Source: DATKKK01 sp964354625
GTDB taxonomy: Archaea > Thermoproteota > Bathyarchaeia > Bathyarchaeales > Bathycorpusculaceae
DNA: 64,000 nt
Assembly (NCBI GenBank): GCA_964354625.1
Contig: CAYHAK010000003.1
Coordinates: forward strand, 1 to 64,000
Reading direction: 5' to 3'
Position numbers and translations under genes: made by a program. The notes under the pieces are model-generated. The model was not told the DNA's origin. It made no database searches and was given only the letters and a program-made list of their open reading frames with translations. The first letter of the stretch is position 1. Each line of letters opens with the position of its first letter. Below are positions 59,891 through 64,000 of this stretch, one piece after another.

Positions 59891-61222
59891 ATGGAGAAGG
59901 TTAGAGTTGTTATAATGGGCGCGGCTGGCAGGGACTTCCACAACTTCAACGTGTATTTCAGAAACAATGACGCGTACGAAGTTGTGGCGTTCACAGCCAC
60001 GCAGATCCCCGGAATAGAAGGCCGAACCTACCCAACCGAGCTGGCAGGCCCCCTCTATCCGAACGGAATACCGATATACCCCGAAGAGGATTTGCCCAAG
60101 CTGATAAAGGAGCACAACGTTGACCAGTGTGTTTTCGCTTACAGCGACATAGCGCACGAGGTCGTTATGCACAAAGCCTCGCTGGTGCTGGCCAACGGCG
60201 CGGACTTCCGCCTCATGGGCCCCAAGACGACCATGCTGAAGTCGAAAGTGCCTATCGTTTCGGTGTGCGCTGTCAGGACAGGTTCGGGAAAAAGCCAGAC
60301 CTCGCGCATGGTGGCCAAGATACTCAAGAGCAAAAGCATGAGAGTTGCAACCATCAGGCATCCAATGCCCTATGGTGACTTGCGGGAACAGGTGTGGCAG
60401 CGCTTCGCCACTTACGAGGATCTGACGAAGCACAGGTGTACCATTGAGGAAAGAGAGGAGTATGAACCTCACATTGACAACGGCATCATCGTCTACGCAG
60501 GCGTCGATTATGAGAAGATACTGCGTGAGGCTGAGAAGGAGTCGGACGTCATAGTGTGGGACGGAGGCAACAATGACATGTCCTTCTACAAGCCTGACCT
60601 CAACATCGTCGTAGCCGACCCGCACAGGCCCGGCGACGAACTAACCTACTATCCAGGCGAAACCAACGCGCGAATGGCAGACGTGGTCATAGTGAACAAG
60701 GTGGACACGGCTGACCCTGAGAAAGTAAAGCTCGTTAAGGACAACATCAAGATGGTCAATCCGAGGGCAAGAATACTGGAGGCCGCCTCACCTGTAACCG
60801 CAGACAGACCTGAACTCATCAAAGGAAAACGCGTCCTCGTGATCGAAGACGGCCCAACTCTGACGCACGGCAACATGCCTTACGGCGCGGGCACGATAAT
60901 GGCCAGAAATGCGGGCGCAGGCGAAATCGTTGATCCGAAACCTTACGCAGTCGGGTCGATCAAGGAAGCCTATAGGAAGTACTCGCACCTCGGCGCGATT
61001 CTTCCGGCCTTGGGCTACGGCGACAAGCAGGTGGCTGAACTGAAGGAGACGATCGACCGTATTCCATGCGACGTGATTGTTATTGGCACGCCTATCGACC
61101 TGAGGCGAGTGATGACCATCAGCAAGCCTTCGGTGCGCGTGAAGTACGAACTGGAGGTGTTGGCGCCAGTGTCGCTTGAGCAGATTTTGGACGAGTTTCT
61201 CCAAAGAGGTAAGAAAGCATGA
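59891..61222 (+). CDS. GTPase related to cyclic 2,3-diphosphoglycerate synthase
   Basis: 443 residues from ATG 59891, with GAGG 8 bases upstream. The first 130 residues resemble a Rossmann domain (VVIMGAAGRDFHNFNVYFRN), then a P-loop CAVRTGSGKSQTSRMVAKI near residue 145, VIVNKVDTAD and WDGGNNDMSFYKPDLNI. This is COG2403, related to the archaeal enzyme that closes 2,3-diphosphoglycerate to the cyclic solute cDPG. Whether this member makes cDPG is uncertain. Its stop overlaps the next gene's ATG (61219-61222). Confidence 0.8.
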   Translation: MEKVRVVIMGAAGRDFHNFNVYFRNNDAYEVVAFTATQIPGIEGRTYPTELAGPLYPNGIPIYPEEDLPKLIKEHNVDQCVFAYSDIAHEVVMHKASLVLANGADFRLMGPKTTMLKSKVPIVSVCAVRTGSGKSQTSRMVAKILKSKSMRVATIRHPMPYGDLREQVWQRFATYEDLTKHRCTIEEREEYEPHIDNGIIVYAGVDYEKILREAEKESDVIVWDGGNNDMSFYKPDLNIVVADPHRPGDELTYYPGETNARMADVVIVNKVDTADPEKVKLVKDNIKMVNPRARILEAASPVTADRPELIKGKRVLVIEDGPTLTHGNMPYGAGTIMARNAGAGEIVDPKPYAVGSIKEAYRKYSHLGAILPALGYGDKQVAELKETIDRIPCDVIVIGTPIDLRRVMTISKPSVRVKYELEVLAPVSLEQILDEFLQRGKKA

Positions 61223-61611
61223 CCAGTGAAGAACCAGCCATTTCACGGGTCAGGGTCAAGTTCATAGTGGAAAACGCGGGCGAGGCTGAAGGCGAACTCG
61301 TGCGCTTTCTGGCACCCAGAACCGTTGACATGATCGTGCGCAAGCTACCCATAGAAGGCCGAGCCGCGCTCTGGAAAGAAGAGGTTTACTTCGAGACACC
61401 TATCAAGATGGGCGAGGAGAAAGCCAAGGCCACGGTTGAAAAGGGCACCATAGCCTTCTGGCCCATGGGAAGCGCCGTCTGCATATTCTATGGCCAAACC
61501 CAGCCCTACAGCCCCGTCAACAACTTGGGCAAGATCACGCAGAACCTTGAGCTGTTCAGACAGGTCAAGAGCGGCACGAAAATCCGGATTGAGCTTCTAA
61601 TAGACCAGTGA
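61219..61611 (+). CDS. cyclophilin-like fold protein
   Basis: 130 residues. Matches the archaeal/TM1367-type cyclophilin-like family: RVKFIVENAGEAEGELVRFL, then EVYFETPIKMGEEKAKATVE, KGTIAFWPMGSAVCIFYGQT and QPYSPVNNLGKITQ. The catalytic residues of true cyclophilins are not conserved in this family, so prolyl isomerase activity is doubtful. An ATGA overlap with the GTPase gene means translational coupling. The 3' end overlaps the convergent next gene by 15 bases. Confidence 0.82.
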   Translation: MTSEEPAISRVRVKFIVENAGEAEGELVRFLAPRTVDMIVRKLPIEGRAALWKEEVYFETPIKMGEEKAKATVEKGTIAFWPMGSAVCIFYGQTQPYSPVNNLGKITQNLELFRQVKSGTKIRIELLIDQ

Positions 61612-62076
61612 GCTTTCTCGCCACAGATCCAGAAGCCTCTCGCACTCCGTTGCCACTTCCTTCTCGTCGGTCTTTTCTTTCAAGATCTTGAGGAATTCGA
61701 TTCGTTTCTCGGCTGAACGCTTTTCAGCCGTGCCGCCGTAGTACAACTTGCCTTCAATGTATTCCTTCATGACTGAGGCTTTCTGCACGAAGAAGCTGGC
61801 CGCGTCAACAGGGTTCTCCACAGTGTACCTCGTGGCCCAGATGGCCGCGTCAGCCTCACGAAGCTGCGTCAATCCGTCAATCTCGATAATGCCCCGAATG
61901 TAGGTCCTAAAAAAGTCGTAGCACCGTGCTGTTTTGATGAGTTCAAACGCTTGCCGGGTCTTGCGTTTGAAGCCGGATTTTCCGTTGATGACTATGTTGT
62001 GTTTGTGGCCTTGGGCGATGAGTTCTCTGGCTTTGCTGACTTCAACTTCAGTGTAGATTCTTTCTGGAAAAGCCAT
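61597..62076 (-). CDS. hypothetical archaeal protein
   Basis: 159 residues from ATG 62076 (a further ATG lies 15 bases upstream). All-helical and charged. ARELIAQGHKHNIVINGKSG, then FELIKTARCYDFFRTYIRGI and EADAAIWATRYTVENPVDAA suggest a compact helical domain; KSGFKRKTRQ could be a nucleic-acid or nucleotide contact. Not recognised. It overlaps the end of the cyclophilin-like gene by 15 bases in a tail-to-tail manner. Confidence 0.65.
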   Translation of the reverse strand: MAFPERIYTEVEVSKARELIAQGHKHNIVINGKSGFKRKTRQAFELIKTARCYDFFRTYIRGIIEIDGLTQLREADAAIWATRYTVENPVDAASFFVQKASVMKEYIEGKLYYGGTAEKRSAEKRIEFLKILKEKTDEKEVATECERLLDLWRESSLVY

Positions 62077-62141
62077 TTCTAACCCTAACAAGAAGGACGA
62101 CTATATGAGATAAAACGTTTGGGAAAGCAGACTGCCTAGGC

Positions 62142-62474
62142 TTAGTCTGCTTTGTAGATTTTGATGTTGTGACTGCCCGATACGAGTTGGATTTTGCCGG
62201 TCGCTTCAAGCTGTCTTAGGAATTCTTTGGCTGCGCTCATGCGTATTCCGAAGCGTGAGGCCACTGAGAAGGGTGTTAGAACGTGCATCTTCTTCACTTC
62301 GGCAATGAACTTCTCGTTCTTGATGTCTGGGGGCAGTATACTAAGTGGTTTCTTTTCCTTCGGCGGTCCTGTCTTCTCCTTCTTCTTGTCCTTACCTTTT
62401 GCCTTGTCCTCTTCGTCTTTCTTGTCCTGCATGCGCTCCATTTGCTTGAGGTTCAGCTTCTTCTTGCCGCCCAT
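62142..62474 (-). CDS. rps25e: 30S ribosomal protein S25e
   Basis: 110 residues. A lysine-rich N-terminal tail (GGKKKLNLKQMERMQDKKDE) precedes the winged-helix body (FIAEVKKMHVLTPFSVASRF, GIRMSAAKEFLRQLEATGKI, QLVSGSHNIKIYKAD). This is archaeal S25e, found mainly in TACK and Asgard groups. It sits in the head of the small subunit. It is transcribed with the same direction as the histone gene, 130 bases apart. Confidence 0.93.
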   Translation of the reverse strand: MGGKKKLNLKQMERMQDKKDEEDKAKGKDKKKEKTGPPKEKKPLSILPPDIKNEKFIAEVKKMHVLTPFSVASRFGIRMSAAKEFLRQLEATGKIQLVSGSHNIKIYKAD

Positions 62475-62603
62475 GCCTTTTCATCTCCACCAAGTTTAGG
62501 CTATTTCGTGGTTCTTTAGGGTTTCTACGACTCAGCACACTGAGTAATTTCAAGCTTGTGCTTGTTTTGAACAAAAGAAAAGAGAGACTTGAAGGAGGGA
62601 GTA

Positions 62604-62825
62604 TTAGCGGTTCATGATTTTTTTGGCGGCGATTTCGATGTCTTCGGACTTGATGGTTTTTCTGCCTGCATGCATGGCAAAGTCCAATGCTTCTTTTGCA
62701 ATTCTGACGCCTATGTCTTCTAGGGCTTTGGCGAGTTCTTTTGCCGCTGCTTCGCTTACGCGGTCAGCTCCAGCCTTCCTGCACAGTCTATGCATTGGGG
62801 CTACAGCTAATTCCAATTCAACCAT
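62604..62825 (-). CDS. hmfA: archaeal histone
   Basis: 73 residues. The histone fold is complete: VAPMHRLCRKAGADRVSEAA, AKELAKALEDIGVRIAKEAL and DFAMHAGRKTIKSEDIEIAA, with the RT-type loop replaced by RKTI. LELAVAPMHRLCRKAGA is close to euryarchaeal histones, and no tail is present. It forms dimers and extended hypernucleosomes on DNA. TATA-like CTTAAAATAC lies about 35 bases before the ATG. Alba is also encoded in the window. Confidence 0.94.
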   Translation of the reverse strand: MVELELAVAPMHRLCRKAGADRVSEAAAKELAKALEDIGVRIAKEALDFAMHAGRKTIKSEDIEIAAKKIMNR

Positions 62826-62978
62826 AAAGGTGCCTCTTTAGCTTCTTTTTGTATTTTAAGCAATATTTAACGTTTATTGTTGGCACATCGCCTGAAAACA
62901 GTCCCCAGCATCCAAGGCCGCAAGCGTGGAAAAGAGAGCATTATAAGAACCAATAGGCTTCTATTCACACGAAAACCT

Positions 62979-63767
62979 GTGAGCAGCATCAGATACGTCG
63001 ACGCACACATACACCTCTCAGACGAGGGATACATAGACTGCGTGGACGAAGTCATAGCCGAAGGGAGAAACGCGAGTGTCATAGCTATGGTTTCCAATTC
63101 GGTGGATCTCAAGACGTGCATCGAGAACATAAGGTTGGCCGAAAAGCACAAAGGCCTCGTCTACGCGGCGCTTGGCATCCATCCCTGGAACGTGCAAACC
63201 CTGACAGATGCCGAACTACAGCGAACCGTCGACTACATACTCAGCCAAAAAGGCAACAGAGCATCCGTCGCAATCGGAGAGATAGGTTTGGATTCGAAGT
63301 ACGAGAAAATCATGGACCGGCAGCTGAAGGTTTTCGATGAGATGCTACACCTAGCTGAGAGGCTGGATCTGCCTGCGGTAATCCATTCGAGAGGAATGAC
63401 CAAGAAAATCATTGACTTGCTCCCCTCATACAACGTCAAGAAAGTTCTGCTGCACTGGTTCAGCAATCCGATAAGCGCACTCCCAGAGGCCATGGACAGA
63501 GGCTACTATGTCACCGAAGGCCCCGTCACCGTGTATTCTAGCGGAATACGAGAGGTCATAAAGACAGCACCACTGGCAAACTTGATGACCGAAACTGATG
63601 GACCTGTGAAGTATTCCAAGCCACCTTTCAACGGAAAAGTGACAACGCCCGCCTTCATCCCAATAGTTGCGAAGGCCATCGCAGAAGTCAAGAACCTGAA
63701 TGTTGATGATGTTGCCACATCGGTTCGTGGCAATTTCGAGGCATTCTTTGGAGTAAGGTTAAATTAG
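62979..63767 (+). CDS. TatD-like metal-dependent hydrolase
   Basis: 262 residues from GTG 62979. The metal motif HxH is in YVDAHIHLSDEGYID, with LGIHPWN, GEIGLD, VIHSRGM and LMTETDGP supplying the further ligands, as in TatD DNases. TATA-like ATTATAAG at 62940-62947 lies about 35 bases before this GTG, so the transcript would start almost at the codon; TTG 62877 in the same frame lies before the TATA box. DNA or phosphoester substrate is inferred. It is divergent from the histone gene. Confidence 0.88.
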   Translation: MSSIRYVDAHIHLSDEGYIDCVDEVIAEGRNASVIAMVSNSVDLKTCIENIRLAEKHKGLVYAALGIHPWNVQTLTDAELQRTVDYILSQKGNRASVAIGEIGLDSKYEKIMDRQLKVFDEMLHLAERLDLPAVIHSRGMTKKIIDLLPSYNVKKVLLHWFSNPISALPEAMDRGYYVTEGPVTVYSSGIREVIKTAPLANLMTETDGPVKYSKPPFNGKVTTPAFIPIVAKAIAEVKNLNVDDVATSVRGNFEAFFGVRLN

Positions 63768-63831
63768 TCTTGTGTCGTAGTGAGTGATCATCAACATAAC
63801 ATAGCATCATTGATATTTGGAGGAACAGAGC

Positions 63832-64000
63832 TTGGGAAACGTGCGGACGGACCAGGTCAAGCGTACGGCGAAGGAGCTTGTCAGGCGTTTTCCTGACAAG
63901 TTTTCAGACAATTTTGAAAGTAACAAGCATTTGGTTAACTTGCTTTTGCAGGGGACAACGATGAAGATCAGGAACCAGATCGCCGGGTACATTACTCATT
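63832..64000 (+). CDS. rps17e: 30S ribosomal protein S17e, partial
   Basis: The first 56 residues, cut by the window edge. GNVRTDQVKRTAKELVRRFP, DKFSDNFESNKHLVN and KIRNQIAGYITH match S17e, where the typical end is LRNRIAGYITR. The start is TTG 63832 with GGAGGA about 7 bases upstream. Most of the S17e body is present. Confidence 0.92.
   Translation, partial: MGNVRTDQVKRTAKELVRRFPDKFSDNFESNKHLVNLLLQGTTMKIRNQIAGYITH

Overview
The window is a gene-dense piece of an archaeal chromosome. Information-processing genes are archaeal/eukaryote-like: TFB, Gar1, FEN1, Cdc48/VCP, thermosome, RpoK, aEF-1B, Trm5-type methyltransferase, TruD, RtcA, and ribosomal proteins L40e, S17e, S25e and S26e. Having both a histone and Alba, together with S25e and S26e, points to the TACK group. 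With HdrABC, an acyl-CoA dehydrogenase, EtfBA and succinyl-CoA synthetase, the set is most like uncultured Thermoproteota of the Bathyarchaeia type. The lineage is an inference; there is no rRNA or tRNA gene in the window to test it. Many starts are GTG or TTG behind Shine-Dalgarno (SD) sequences, and several ATG starts lie about 26 bases from a TATA box, which suggests leaderless mRNAs.

Layout. 1-2.2 kb: purF-purD (purines, minus). 2.3-6 kb: a secreted protein, a stand-alone RAM-domain protein, and an alba-KH protein-aspS operon. 6.2-9 kb: regulator, sucCD, L40e. 9-13.3 kb: DUF116, zinc-ribbon coiled-coil protein, gar1-tfb, a broken uracil-DNA glycosylase gene, an XRE-type regulator. 13.3-18.2 kb: transporter, B3/B4 protein, HxlR regulator, pyrF, a small RHH gene, and a 784-base gene-poor stretch. 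18-26.5 kb: GMP synthase PP-loop subunit with an unusual insert, acylphosphatase, rtcA, two methyltransferases, DUF371, a winged-helix/S-layer-like regulator, a broken metE-like gene. 26.7-31.8 kb: glmS, pcm, trpB2, fen1. 31.8-36.1 kb: zinc ribbon, aEF-1B, cdc48, geranylgeranyl reductase. 36-46 kb: pth2-truD, lipid synthase, S26e, DUF4438, three consecutive CBS-domain genes, pyrC, Mut7-C RNase. 46-49 kb: thermosome-rpoK and thrC. 49.4-56.5 kb: etfBA facing acd-hdrB-hdrC-hdrA, an electron-transfer and fatty acyl oxidation block. 56.6-64 kb: large membrane protein, DegT aminotransferase, a cyclic-diphosphoglycerate-synthase-like GTPase with a cyclophilin-like protein, S25e, histone, TatD nuclease, start of S17e.

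The most unusual signal is a short alternating palindrome, AGCGCGCGC(T), scattered through the window. Exact GCGCGCGC occurs 12 times, and 11 of these are outside intact genes. In two cases (UDG at 12.5 kb, metE-like at 26.2 kb) the N-terminal and C-terminal parts of one gene flank the motif and the middle of the gene is missing, so the motif sits exactly at a deletion junction. It also begins a truncated membrane-protein remnant (51.2 kb), lies just upstream of a DUF371 gene with no normal start codon (24.76 kb), and falls between TATA box and start codon of L40e. A second oddity is rpoK, whose frame begins directly behind the thermosome stop codon and has no ATG, GTG or TTG start.
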